64,000 bases of DNA from Streptococcaceae bacterium AF77-01CM03A (lineage in GTDB: Bacteria > Bacillota > Bacilli > Lactobacillales > Streptococcaceae): NCBI GenBank assembly GCA_027665725.1, contig JAQDDS010000003.1, forward strand, positions 186,001 through 250,000, read 5' to 3'. Of the stretch, positions 43,427 to 50,839 are shown piece after piece. The position numbers were made by a program, and so were the translations under genes. Within the stretch, counting starts at the first letter, position 1; each line of letters opens with the position of its first letter. The notes under the pieces were generated by a model. The model saw only the letters and a list, made by a program, of their open reading frames with translations, was not told the DNA's origin and searched no databases.

Positions 43427-43541
43427 ACCTTCAGCTTTAAAGGAACGATTAGAAAAAATATTAGTAACCTATGTCTTAGTCCTTGTGACAGATGAAAGCA
43501 TTGTAGATAGACATTATCACAGAAGATTTGGAGAATAATAG
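43427..43541 (+). other. Gene remnant between two immunity-type genes
   Basis: One frame reads ALKERLEKILVTYVLVLVTD then ESIVDRHYHRRFGE and a stop, without a start codon or ribosome site. It looks like the C-terminal end of a lost gene. Confidence 0.35.
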
Positions 43542-43904
43542 TTGAAAATAAGTGGACAATTATCAAAGGATAATCAAAAGTTGCCTTTTTTTGAGATTCT
43601 TTCCCAAATACCATCTAATAGTGAAGATTGGTATATCTTTGAATGTGATGCTGTAGGAAAAGCTCCAAATAATCTGCCTATGTCGGAATTTGAAGATTTA
43701 GTCTTAAATTCAAAATATGGCTATCAGATGAGTTGGGACGGACTTTTAAAATTTTCAAAGGGAATAGAGGATATAAATAATTTAATAGTTGTTTCCTCTA
43801 CAAGTTCTATTGAATTTGAAACGATAGAAAAAGGGACAGAAGCATTGCAAGTAAGAGTGGGAATATACGATAGTAGTGCTTGGGAAATTGAATTTTATGG
43901 ATGA
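43542..43904 (+). CDS. Hypothetical immunity-type protein, 120 aa (TTG start)
   Basis: TTG 43542 is used because GGAG lies 8 nt upstream and no ATG fits. The acidic soluble protein includes DWYIFECDAVGKAPNNLP and YQMSWDGLLKFSKGIED. No signal or membrane segment. Family not recognised; the assignment to immunity rests on size, acidity and neighbours. Confidence 0.5.
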   Translation: MKISGQLSKDNQKLPFFEILSQIPSNSEDWYIFECDAVGKAPNNLPMSEFEDLVLNSKYGYQMSWDGLLKFSKGIEDINNLIVVSSTSSIEFETIEKGTEALQVRVGIYDSSAWEIEFYG

Positions 43905-44085
43905 CCTTTTAAAGTTGACTGTTCCTATTTGAGTATACTTGATACATAGAAATAGGAGCAGACATTCTCTTACTGGATAATTCAATCACTGAATCAGTTG
44001 AAATGAAACGAAAGACTTACTTAGTCCATTATCTAAAGAAAGATGATTTTGATTGGATAGATAGTAGGGGAATTAGGGGAATTGG
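43905..44085 (+). other. Gene remnant
   Basis: A frame encodes ADILLLDNSITESVEMKRK then TYLVHYLKKDDFDWIDSRG without a start codon or ribosome site. It reads as a relic of another small immunity-type gene. Confidence 0.35.
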
Positions 44086-44406
44086 ATGTTGTATTATAAA
44101 ACAATTTGGAATCATACGAATGATGATTTTCCAATAATCATGTACTCAGAAATAGATGCAGAACGATTTGAAACAAAACGATTAGATATATTTCCTGATG
44201 GACACGTAGCTTACTTTGATACTCGGACCCCCTTGGAGTTGGGAGAAGCTCCATACCCAAGTGATTTTGATGCAATAAATGCTACAGGAGAATTTGATGT
44301 ATCTGAAATATCAGCGATAGATTTTGAGAACATCCTAAAAATGTACGACACAGAGGCCTTAATCGAAGATTATTGTATCAAATTAGCTAGATGGACTGAA
44401 AGGTAA
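44086..44406 (+). CDS. DUF6881-like small protein
   Basis: The 106-aa protein matches the remembered pattern of DUF6881: an N-terminal WNH-x-DDFPIIMYSEID stretch, then ERFETKRLDIFPDGHVAYFD, then a C-terminal GEFDVSEISAIDFENIL. Members often sit in toxin-immunity loci. An AGGGGAAT stands upstream of ATG 44086. Intact. Confidence 0.6.
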   Translation: MLYYKTIWNHTNDDFPIIMYSEIDAERFETKRLDIFPDGHVAYFDTRTPLELGEAPYPSDFDAINATGEFDVSEISAIDFENILKMYDTEALIEDYCIKLARWTER

Positions 44407-44447
44407 CAAGTATTTGCTATTTTTCAATAGTAACAAGGGGGACATTC

Positions 44448-44597
44448 ATGTCGGATATTACATTTAAGCATTCTTTCTTTTCCTATCCACAATCATTAAA
44501 GTATTTAGTTTCCGAAGGTAGGGTTGATTTTGGTGTAAAGACTTTATTTACACAGGAAGGTGGAATTCCAGAATTATTTAAGAAATTTATCTTATGA
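44448..44597 (+). CDS. Short ORF, 49 aa, probably a truncated immunity gene
   Basis: Starts MSDITFKHSFFSYPQSLKY and ends LFKKFIL; AAGGGGGA lies 6-8 nt before the ATG. The region after the stop (to 44708) contains further non-open coding-like sequence, so this is more likely the front of a broken gene than a complete one. Confidence 0.4.
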   Translation: MSDITFKHSFFSYPQSLKYLVSEGRVDFGVKTLFTQEGGIPELFKKFIL

Positions 44598-44708
44598 CAG
44601 GAACAATCTTCATTTGTCAAAGAGAGAATTTTGATAACTTGAATCTTCATCCTATGCGATAAGGAAGTTCAACATACCCATAATAAAAATAGAAAGACTA
44701 GATAAAGC

Positions 44709-44969
44709 ATGACAGATAAGCAAGCACTATTTTTCCAAGAACTAAAAATCATCCAGGAGCAAGTTGTAAATATGAATATCCATCAGAGTGATTTAACTAA
44801 AGAAGAACTGCTCTTTAATGTTAGTTATGATACTTTGGTTTTGATGATGGAATTATTGGATGGCTATCGTAATATGAATTTAGAGTTATCTGATAAAGAG
44901 AGTAAGGAAGTTTTAAATAAGAATATACAATTACATGATGGGGTTACTGATTTTTTGAAGTCATTTTAA
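44709..44969 (+). CDS. Hypothetical small helical protein, 86 aa
   Basis: Acidic, strongly helical sequence (ALFFQELKIIQEQVVNM, DTLVLMMELLDGYRN) ending GVTDFLKSF. No membrane segment. No clear ribosome site upstream. Its place in the immunity array is the only functional hint. Confidence 0.45.
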   Translation: MTDKQALFFQELKIIQEQVVNMNIHQSDLTKEELLFNVSYDTLVLMMELLDGYRNMNLELSDKESKEVLNKNIQLHDGVTDFLKSF

Positions 44970-45033
44970 TTTAGCTAAGATGTGACATGTGCTCTAATCT
45001 CCATAAAATAGGGAGTGAATAGGAGGAGAGGAA

Positions 45034-45597
45034 ATGGTTGGAGATCTTTTGAAAATCGATAGGATTAAGACGCTATTGCTCGAGAATGGGATTTCTTTGG
45101 AACCAGGTCTAAGTGATGAAGAAATACAAAAAGTCGAGACAATCTATGGAATTGAATTTCCTGAGCAGTGGTTGGCAGTCTATCAACAATTATTGCCTAT
45201 TTCAGAAGGTTTTTATAACTGGAGAGATTTCTCAGCTGAAAATATAGAACATATAAAATGGAACCTAGCTGCTCCCTATGATGGAATTTTGGAGAGTTTG
45301 GATGAACTAGTGTGGGATGCCTCTTGGGGGAACGAGCCAACTGCACTCTTGGACAGAAATGTACAAATCAGGAAAATGTTAGAATCAGCGCCTCGCTTAA
45401 TCCCCTTATATGGGCATCGTTTTCTCCCTAGTTATAAGAATCAGGAGATGCCGATTTTATCAGTAGTGGATTTAGATATTATTTATTATGGCAAAGACTT
45501 ATACGATTATTTTGAGATTGAATTTGGAAATAGAGAACTTTCTCTGTCTTTAAAAGACTATAAGCCAGTACCCTTCTGGACGAGTGATTTTTATTAA
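45034..45597 (+). CDS. SMI1/KNR4 (SUKH) family immunity-type protein
   Basis: The 187-aa protein contains the classic SUKH opening LSDEEIQKVETIYGIEFP followed by EQWLAVYQQLLPISEGFYNWRDF and a late IIYYGKDLYDYFEIEFG strand region. SUKH proteins neutralise diverse nuclease and other polymorphic toxins. AGGAGGAGAGG precedes the ATG. It is the best-supported immunity gene of the array, yet no toxin gene is present nearby. Confidence 0.8.
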   Translation: MVGDLLKIDRIKTLLLENGISLEPGLSDEEIQKVETIYGIEFPEQWLAVYQQLLPISEGFYNWRDFSAENIEHIKWNLAAPYDGILESLDELVWDASWGNEPTALLDRNVQIRKMLESAPRLIPLYGHRFLPSYKNQEMPILSVVDLDIIYYGKDLYDYFEIEFGNRELSLSLKDYKPVPFWTSDFY

Positions 45598-45660
45598 ATG
45601 TTTTTACAAAGCTAACTGGTCGCACCCTTGAAAACTTCATCTTACTTTGAAATTTGCTAA

Positions 45661-45696
45661 ACCCACGATTGGAATTTCTAGTGGGTGTTCTTTTTT
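45661..45696 (+). terminator. Terminator after the SUKH gene
   Basis: ACCCAC/GTGGGT stem with a 14-nt loop followed by GTTCTTTTTT; it ends the immunity array. Confidence 0.75.
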
Positions 45697-45817
45697 AATC
45701 CTCAATAAGAGAGTTCACCCCCAAAAATCACACCACTAGTCTTTGTCTTATACAATTTCTTCCTAGTATCAGTTTAGTATGATATAATTAAATACGAATA
45801 ATTTAAAGGAGTTATAA

Positions 45818-46393
45818 ATGAAAATAGGAAAAGGTATCAATTGGATTTTGATTCTATTAAGTTGCTTAATTGCTATAGTACTGATAAGTTTTATGTTCTT
45901 CTTTAATCATAAGAAGCAAGATGCAGAAGCAGTAAATGCTCCCACAACTGAACAGAGTTCTACTACTAGTACGGCTACGACTAGTTCAACAACCACTAGT
46001 TCAACGACTACTCAAGATAGTGTTACGACTACTGAGGAAAAACTCTCGACACAAGAAGAGCAAACGAATGCTAGATCACAAAAAATAGATGAGCAAGCCA
46101 TTCTAAATGGAGATTTCTCGACTCTAGTTGGAACTTGGAGAAATGGACGTGGACAAGAGTTTACATTTGATAAAAATGGACTAGTAAACAGTGGAAATAT
46201 TGAAAAAGTGCGCATGGGTAGCCATGGAACGATTGAATTCAGCATTAGAGATGGTATCTCAGGCTATGGAATGAGTATTTACCCTGCTGGACTTATTATG
46301 GATGGGTTAGATACTGATTTAACTCAAAATAGGCTGATTGCTGGTCAAGCTGCTCCAACCAGATCAGAACAAGTTTTTTATAAAGTAGATTAA
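45818..46393 (+). CDS. DUF6287-like membrane-anchored protein
   Basis: The 191-aa protein has one N-terminal membrane helix (about 9-29), a Thr/Ser-rich linker (about 40-85, largely ACT/ACG and TCA codons) and an extracellular domain opening DFSTLVGTWRNGRGQEFTFD, the DUF6287 pattern seen in streptococcal surface lipoprotein-like proteins. An extended -10 (TGATATAAT, hexamer 45783-45788) and AAGGAG precede it. Function unknown. Confidence 0.75.
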   Translation: MKIGKGINWILILLSCLIAIVLISFMFFFNHKKQDAEAVNAPTTEQSSTTSTATTSSTTTSSTTTQDSVTTTEEKLSTQEEQTNARSQKIDEQAILNGDFSTLVGTWRNGRGQEFTFDKNGLVNSGNIEKVRMGSHGTIEFSIRDGISGYGMSIYPAGLIMDGLDTDLTQNRLIAGQAAPTRSEQVFYKVD

Positions 46394-46399
46394 ATGATT

Positions 46400-46426
46400 A
46401 ACCATCTCATCAAATTTGAGATGGTT
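46400..46426 (+). terminator. Terminator after the DUF6287 gene
   Basis: Perfect 10-bp stem AACCATCTCA/TGAGATGGTT with a 7-nt loop, then TTCTTCTTT. Confidence 0.9.
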
Positions 46427-46546
46427 TTCTTCTTTATTTGTAAGTCATGATCATTTTATGAAAAATAAAATTTATAGATGGAGTGGTATAATAGTGATGA
46501 ATAATAATCAGCAGAAATTAGAATTCTTTGAAAGCGTGTTGATCAT

Positions 46547-47137
46547 ATGAAAAAAATTATAAAAATTGCTCCTATTGTCAGTTGTTTATTAGGGATCTGT
46601 TTATTGTTTGGAATTCTTGCTACTTTTTATGGGAATGTTATATATGATTTATTTGCATTTCATTCAAAACCATTTTATTGTTGGCACTATTTTAGTGGTA
46701 CATTTATGCATGGAAGTAAGGAAGCGCCAGTATGGTTTATATGGGTTCACTTAGTTTTGAACGCTTTAATGCTAATTCCTTTTGGTGGGCTGTTAGAATG
46801 GAAGAGAGGATCTAAATATGTATTTTTTGTTTTTATTACTTCTATGGTGATATCTTCAATTGTATTCCATGTATTAACACAAGACCGAGATATTCAGGCA
46901 TCGGGTGTTTCCGCTGTTGGATATGCTTTTGTAACAGGTGGAGTGCTGAACATGTTTGATATATGGAAGAATTTCAGCGTAATAACCAAAATCTCCTACA
47001 TTCTTTTACTTCTTTTATCCATTATTATGCTTCTACCAAATATTACAGGTTGGCTTTCGACTTTTCTTCATATATCAGGTATTGTCAGCTACCTTATTGT
47101 TTCTGTAGTAAGCAACTATCATAAGAAAATTGGATAG
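46547..47137 (+). CDS. Rhomboid-like membrane protein
   Basis: A 196-aa protein with six hydrophobic segments. Rhomboid features are an HYFSGTFMHG-like loop, HLVLNALMLIPFGGLLE, a serine in ASGVSAVGYAF (GxS) and a histidine in a late helix (STFLHISG). The Ser-His dyad suggests an active intramembrane protease, although the family also includes inactive members. TGGTATAAT (46497-46502) is a likely -10; no strong ribosome site precedes the ATG. Confidence 0.7.
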   Translation: MKKIIKIAPIVSCLLGICLLFGILATFYGNVIYDLFAFHSKPFYCWHYFSGTFMHGSKEAPVWFIWVHLVLNALMLIPFGGLLEWKRGSKYVFFVFITSMVISSIVFHVLTQDRDIQASGVSAVGYAFVTGGVLNMFDIWKNFSVITKISYILLLLLSIIMLLPNITGWLSTFLHISGIVSYLIVSVVSNYHKKIG

Positions 47138-47189
47138 TATCGTAATTTTGTAGAGATTAATGAAGCATGCTTTAAACCTCAACATTCCC

Positions 47190-47220
47190 AGTAGACATTT
47201 GTCTACTTTTTTTATATAAT
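47190..47220 (+). promoter_or_regulatory. HdiR-type operator overlapping the SOS operon promoter
   Basis: Perfect inverted repeat AGTAGACA-tt-TGTCTACT (47190-47207) covers the -35 TAGACA (47192-47197), which is 17 nt from TATAAT (47215-47220). This is the expected place for a LexA/HdiR-type repressor to block its own operon. Confidence 0.75.
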
Positions 47221-47297
47221 AAAACTAAACCAAAATGGTTGAATTTTAAAAAAACAAAGTCAACCTACGATGAAAACATCACACTAGGAGGTAAAAC

Positions 47298-47984
47298 ATG
47301 TACCAACCAGAAAAACTCAAGGCTCGGAGAAAAGAGTTAAAGCTAACACAGAAAGAGATTGCAGAGCAGCTTGGGATTAGTTTTCAGGCTTATTCAGCTT
47401 GGGAGCGTGGAGTCAAGGAACCTTCCGAAGAAAAGGTTGCTCAGCTAGAAGAGATTTTAAAAGTAGCAAAAGGTTATTTCACCCAAATTGAGATTGTTCG
47501 TATCTATAATAGCCTCTCTAGCCAAGGGAAAGAAAAGGTGGTAGTCTATGCTCGCAACTTGGCTCAAGAAGAACAAGCAAAGAAGGTGACTGCTATTTCA
47601 GAAAAACTCTACGAGTATCATGTCTATGAACGCATGTCGGCTGGTATCGGAGCTTCGGTTTATGATGATCGAAACTTTGATACGGTTTATTTCAATGAAG
47701 AGCTAGCTCACGATTTTGCTTCATGGGTCTCTGGAGATTCTATGGAACCCAAATATCAAAATGGTTCAGTGGCTCTGATTCGGGAGACCGGATTTGATTA
47801 CGACGGTGCTGTCTATGCAGTGGTTTGCAATAACCAGACCTATATCAAGCGGGTCTATCGAGAAGAAGATGGCTTACGTTTGGTCTCCATCAATCCTAAA
47901 TACAAGGATATTCACATTTCTTATGAGGAAGATCCGCGGATTGTGGGCATTATCGTGGGCAACTTTGTACCGATGGAGGGATAG
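47298..47984 (+). CDS. hdiR: HdiR/LexA-like self-cleaving repressor
   Basis: A 228-aa XRE helix-turn-helix protein (LTQKEIAEQLGISFQAYSAWERG) joined to an S24/UmuD-like peptidase. Cleavage site Ala115-Gly116 (MSAGIG), Ser148 in SGDSMEP and Lys184 in TYIKRV are all present, so RecA-triggered autocleavage is expected. It heads a four-gene operon with a Y-family polymerase, an arrangement described for HdiR-controlled umuC operons in streptococci. CTAGGAGGTAAAAC precedes the ATG. Confidence 0.9.
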   Translation: MYQPEKLKARRKELKLTQKEIAEQLGISFQAYSAWERGVKEPSEEKVAQLEEILKVAKGYFTQIEIVRIYNSLSSQGKEKVVVYARNLAQEEQAKKVTAISEKLYEYHVYERMSAGIGASVYDDRNFDTVYFNEELAHDFASWVSGDSMEPKYQNGSVALIRETGFDYDGAVYAVVCNNQTYIKRVYREEDGLRLVSINPKYKDIHISYEEDPRIVGIIVGNFVPMEG

Positions 47985-47987
47985 CCT

Positions 47988-49403
47988 ATGGGCTACTTTG
48001 ATTATTCCAGAGAGCCCAAAAGTGATATTGCCTTTGTCGATATGAAGTCCTTTTATGCCAGTGTTGAGTGTGTGGAAAGAGGACTCCATCCCCTCAAAAC
48101 TTCCCTTTGTGTCATGAGTCGGGCGGATAATTCTGTTGGGCTGATTCTTGCCTCCTCGCCTATGTTTAAAAAGGTTTTTGGAAAGGCGAATGTTGGTCGT
48201 GCCTATGACCTCCCCTTTGATATCAAGACGCGTAAATTTTCCTACTACAATGCCAAGAAACAAGGTTTACGGACAGACCCAGATTATGTGAAATTTATCG
48301 AAGATTGGGCTCGAGTGACCGTCATTGTCCCTCCTCGGATGGATAAGTATATCGCGGTCAATATGGAAATTCAGCGCATTTTCCAGAACTATGGCAGTCC
48401 AGATGATATTTATCCCTACTCTATTGACGAAGGCTTTATTGATTTGACTAGTTCGCTCAATTATTTTGTCCCAGACCAGCAGATTTCTCGCAAAGATAAG
48501 CTGGACATGCTTTCGGCTCGTATCCAGAGAGATATCTGGCGACAGACGGGGATTTACTCGACGGTCGGCATGTCGAATGCCAATCCTCTGCTTGCTAAGT
48601 TGGCCTTGGATAATGAAGCCAAGCACACACCAACCATGCGGGCTAACTGGTCTTACCAGGATGTGGAAGAAAAGGTCTGGAATATTTCTAAGATGACTGA
48701 CTTCTGGGGGATTGGACATCGGATGGAGAAGCGCTTGAATAGCTTGGAAATCTATTCGATTAAGGAATTAGCCAATAGCAATCCTGATGTCCTGAAGAAA
48801 GAACTTGGCCAAGCTGGACTTCGCTTGTGGTTTCATGCCAATGGAATAGACGAGAGTAATGTTCACAAGCCCTATAAAGCCAAATCTCACGGCTTGGGCA
48901 ATTCGCAAATTTTACCGAGAGACTATGTCAAGTGGCGAGATATCGAAATTATCCTCCGAGAGATGGCTGAACAAGTGGCTATCAGACTTAGAAGGGCCGG
49001 AAAGAAGACGACAGTGGTGTCTATCCATCTTGGATTTTCTAAGCAGGAGCAAAAACGTTCCATCCATACCCAGATGAAGGTTGAACCGACCAACAGTACG
49101 AGTCTTTTAGTCAGCTATGTATTGAAATTATTCCATAGCAAATACACTTCTGGGGCCGTCAGGAGTGTTGCTATCAGTTATTCAGGATTTGTGGACGAAT
49201 CCTTTGGTTTGATTTCCCTTTTTGATGATGTTGGTAAAGTAGAAAAAGAAGAAAGGCTCCAGACTGCTATTGATTCCATTCGAGAGCAATTCGGATTTAC
49301 TTCCCTTTTGAAGGCGACTGCCTTAGAGGATGCATCGAGAAGTATTGCCAGAAGTAAGCTGATCGGAGGGCATTCTGCTGGAGGGTTAGATGGACTAAAA
49401 TGA
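47988..49403 (+). CDS. umuC: Y-family (UmuC/UvrX-like) translesion DNA polymerase
   Basis: The 471-aa polymerase has the catalytic blocks FVDMKSFYASVECVERG and PYSIDEGFIDLT, with a thumb/HhH region (FWGIGHRMEKRLNSL) and a little-finger domain. It copies damaged DNA with errors under SOS induction. Only 3 nt separate it from the repressor stop, and its own stop overlaps the next gene by 4 nt. GATGGAGGGATAG supplies the ribosome site. Confidence 0.93.
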   Translation: MGYFDYSREPKSDIAFVDMKSFYASVECVERGLHPLKTSLCVMSRADNSVGLILASSPMFKKVFGKANVGRAYDLPFDIKTRKFSYYNAKKQGLRTDPDYVKFIEDWARVTVIVPPRMDKYIAVNMEIQRIFQNYGSPDDIYPYSIDEGFIDLTSSLNYFVPDQQISRKDKLDMLSARIQRDIWRQTGIYSTVGMSNANPLLAKLALDNEAKHTPTMRANWSYQDVEEKVWNISKMTDFWGIGHRMEKRLNSLEIYSIKELANSNPDVLKKELGQAGLRLWFHANGIDESNVHKPYKAKSHGLGNSQILPRDYVKWRDIEIILREMAEQVAIRLRRAGKKTTVVSIHLGFSKQEQKRSIHTQMKVEPTNSTSLLVSYVLKLFHSKYTSGAVRSVAISYSGFVDESFGLISLFDDVGKVEKEERLQTAIDSIREQFGFTSLLKATALEDASRSIARSKLIGGHSAGGLDGLK

Positions 49404-49762
49404 TTGATCGTTCTTATTTGCCCTTCCAATCCGCAAGGGACTACCAGGATCCAGGGATGCAGAAGTGGATGGGCTTTTTCCTATCAGAACATACGACTTC
49501 ACTCAGTGCAGAAAAAAATCGTGTGGATTTATCGACAGATTTGAATCCAGTCGAGAAGTTGTTGCTACTTTCCCAGCTCTACGTCGGACGCCTAAGAGGC
49601 TCTTTTATGATCAAGGAGAAAAATCGTAAAAGCACGATAATCGGTGAAGTAAGAGAATTATCTCCTCAAGAAATCTCTGTTGAAACTGATGAGGGCTATA
49701 GACTGCTAAGGGTCCAAGACATTCTCGCAATCCAACTTTGTCAGGAGGAAGTTTATGACTAG
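49400..49762 (+). CDS. YolD-like protein
   Basis: A 120-aa protein that fits the YolD-like pattern: GMQKWMGFFLSEHT near the N terminus and STIIGEVRELSPQEISVETD then LLRVQDILAIQL at the C terminus. In Bacillus YolD accompanies the polymerase UvrX. Its start overlaps umuC and its end overlaps the next gene, so all are co-translated. Confidence 0.7.
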   Translation: MIDRSYLPFQSARDYQDPGMQKWMGFFLSEHTTSLSAEKNRVDLSTDLNPVEKLLLLSQLYVGRLRGSFMIKEKNRKSTIIGEVRELSPQEISVETDEGYRLLRVQDILAIQLCQEEVYD

Positions 49763-50033
49763 AAAAGAGCTATATGAAAACAAGCTACAGATGGATTACT
49801 TCTCAGATGATTATATCCGCTTTGAAGAAGATTTCCAAAAATACTCTGCCATGAATGTTCCCCTGACTTTCTTGATTGACGACATTTTGCGAACCATGGC
49901 CATTAACCAAAAGAACTATTTTGTCTTGAATAAGGAAAATGCCAAGGACGGTAGGGAGCATCGGTTTTATTTTAGGGTGAAGATGTCCGAAAATAAAGCA
50001 GTTAGAGGTTTTAGCTATACTTTTTGTATCTAG
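49755..50033 (+). CDS. Small protein of the umuC operon (DUF5960-like)
   Basis: A 92-aa soluble protein beginning MTRKELYENKLQMDYFSDDY and containing DDILRTMAINQKNYF. Small proteins of this type follow YolD-like genes in streptococcal umuC operons; no function is known. The C terminus (GFSYTFCI) differs from what I would expect, so it may be shifted in frame at the end. A terminator follows. Confidence 0.6.
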   Translation: MTRKELYENKLQMDYFSDDYIRFEEDFQKYSAMNVPLTFLIDDILRTMAINQKNYFVLNKENAKDGREHRFYFRVKMSENKAVRGFSYTFCI

Positions 50034-50040
50034 AAAACGA

Positions 50041-50068
50041 AAAATCTTCATCTTTTACTGAAGATTTT
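50041..50068 (+). terminator. Terminator of the umuC operon
   Basis: Perfect 10-bp stem AAAATCTTCA/TGAAGATTTT with an 8-nt loop, then TT. Confidence 0.93.
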
Positions 50069-50100
50069 TTATATTATATAATATTGAATAATATATATGA

Positions 50101-50142
50101 TATAATAGGTTTGTAAAATTATACAAATTGACAAAAATGTCA
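50101..50142 (+). promoter_or_regulatory. Promoter with two inverted repeats ahead of the two-gene module
   Basis: An extended -10 TGATATAAT (hexamer 50101-50106) is followed by TTGTA-6-TACAA (50111-50126) and TGACA-4-TGTCA (50129-50142). The repeats could be operators or mRNA structures near the start of transcription. Confidence 0.45.
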
Positions 50143-50161
50143 GCTAATATGGAGGATTATT

Positions 50162-50836
50162 ATGTTTGAACAAAATATAAAAAAATTAATCATTGTTTGT
50201 AATGATAATACAGTTGGGTATGCTAATTATTTGCGCCAACTTGTAAGCGCTAACGACGACGAGGATGATGTAATTGTGGGAACTAAAGATGATGCGATTA
50301 AAGTGAGTGTCTGGTTAGAACAAAACTATTTAGATAATATGTCTACAATTTCTTCTAATGAACATGTGCTTTTTATTGGTGAAAATCAGGCAAGTAAGAA
50401 TGAAATATCCAGTATGCATGTAAAATTTGACAAATATGGAATGAAATATGGTTGGTTAGGAAAACGTGGGATGATGATTATTTCAAAAACTATAGATAAT
50501 CCGGAAGACTATAATGAATTTATTGAGCTTTGTCGAAATTATAAAACAGAATTTGAACTTATCGAATTTAAAAAATCTCTACCAGAACAAGCTATAGATG
50601 CTGCGGTAGGCGCTATGGGGGATATTCCAAATGTTATTTCGAATGTGGGAAATACCCTATTTTCTTTCCTAGTAGGTTCTGCCCCAGCTATTGCAGCGGA
50701 TGCAGTCAATGCGATTGCAGAAGCTACAAAATGGATTACAACAACAGAGGAGCAGAGAAAAATTACTGACCAACAATTCCGAGCTTTGACTTTAATATTA
50801 TACATGGATGGATTATCAGAGTTCTTGGAGGGGTGA
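50162..50836 (+). CDS. Uncharacterised module protein A, 224 aa
   Basis: The N-terminal half (about 1-130) looks like an alpha/beta sensor or effector domain: KKLIIVCNDNTVGYANYLRQ, HVLFIGENQASKNE, KYGMKYGWLGKRGMMIIS. The C-terminal half (about 138-224) is helical and weakly hydrophobic (IPNVISNVGNTLFSFLVGS, AIAADAVNAIAEATKWI). I recall similar unannotated proteins in distant bacteria next to FEYEK-repeat proteins, but know of no assigned function. GGAGG precedes the ATG, and only 3 nt separate its stop from protein B. It is more A+T-rich than the flanking core genes. Confidence 0.8.
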   Translation: MFEQNIKKLIIVCNDNTVGYANYLRQLVSANDDEDDVIVGTKDDAIKVSVWLEQNYLDNMSTISSNEHVLFIGENQASKNEISSMHVKFDKYGMKYGWLGKRGMMIISKTIDNPEDYNEFIELCRNYKTEFELIEFKKSLPEQAIDAAVGAMGDIPNVISNVGNTLFSFLVGSAPAIAADAVNAIAEATKWITTTEEQRKITDQQFRALTLILYMDGLSEFLEG

Positions 50837-50839
50837 TGA

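Noticed and set aside
46530..46544. cre-like TTTGAAAGCGTGTTG before the rhomboid-like gene
   Set aside because: Several mismatches in the right half and no link to carbohydrate use.
47190..50033. Prophage fragment, suggested by a CI-like repressor and UmuC-like polymerase
   Set aside because: No integrase, structural, lysis or replication phage genes nearby; the four genes match an HdiR-umuC chromosomal operon.
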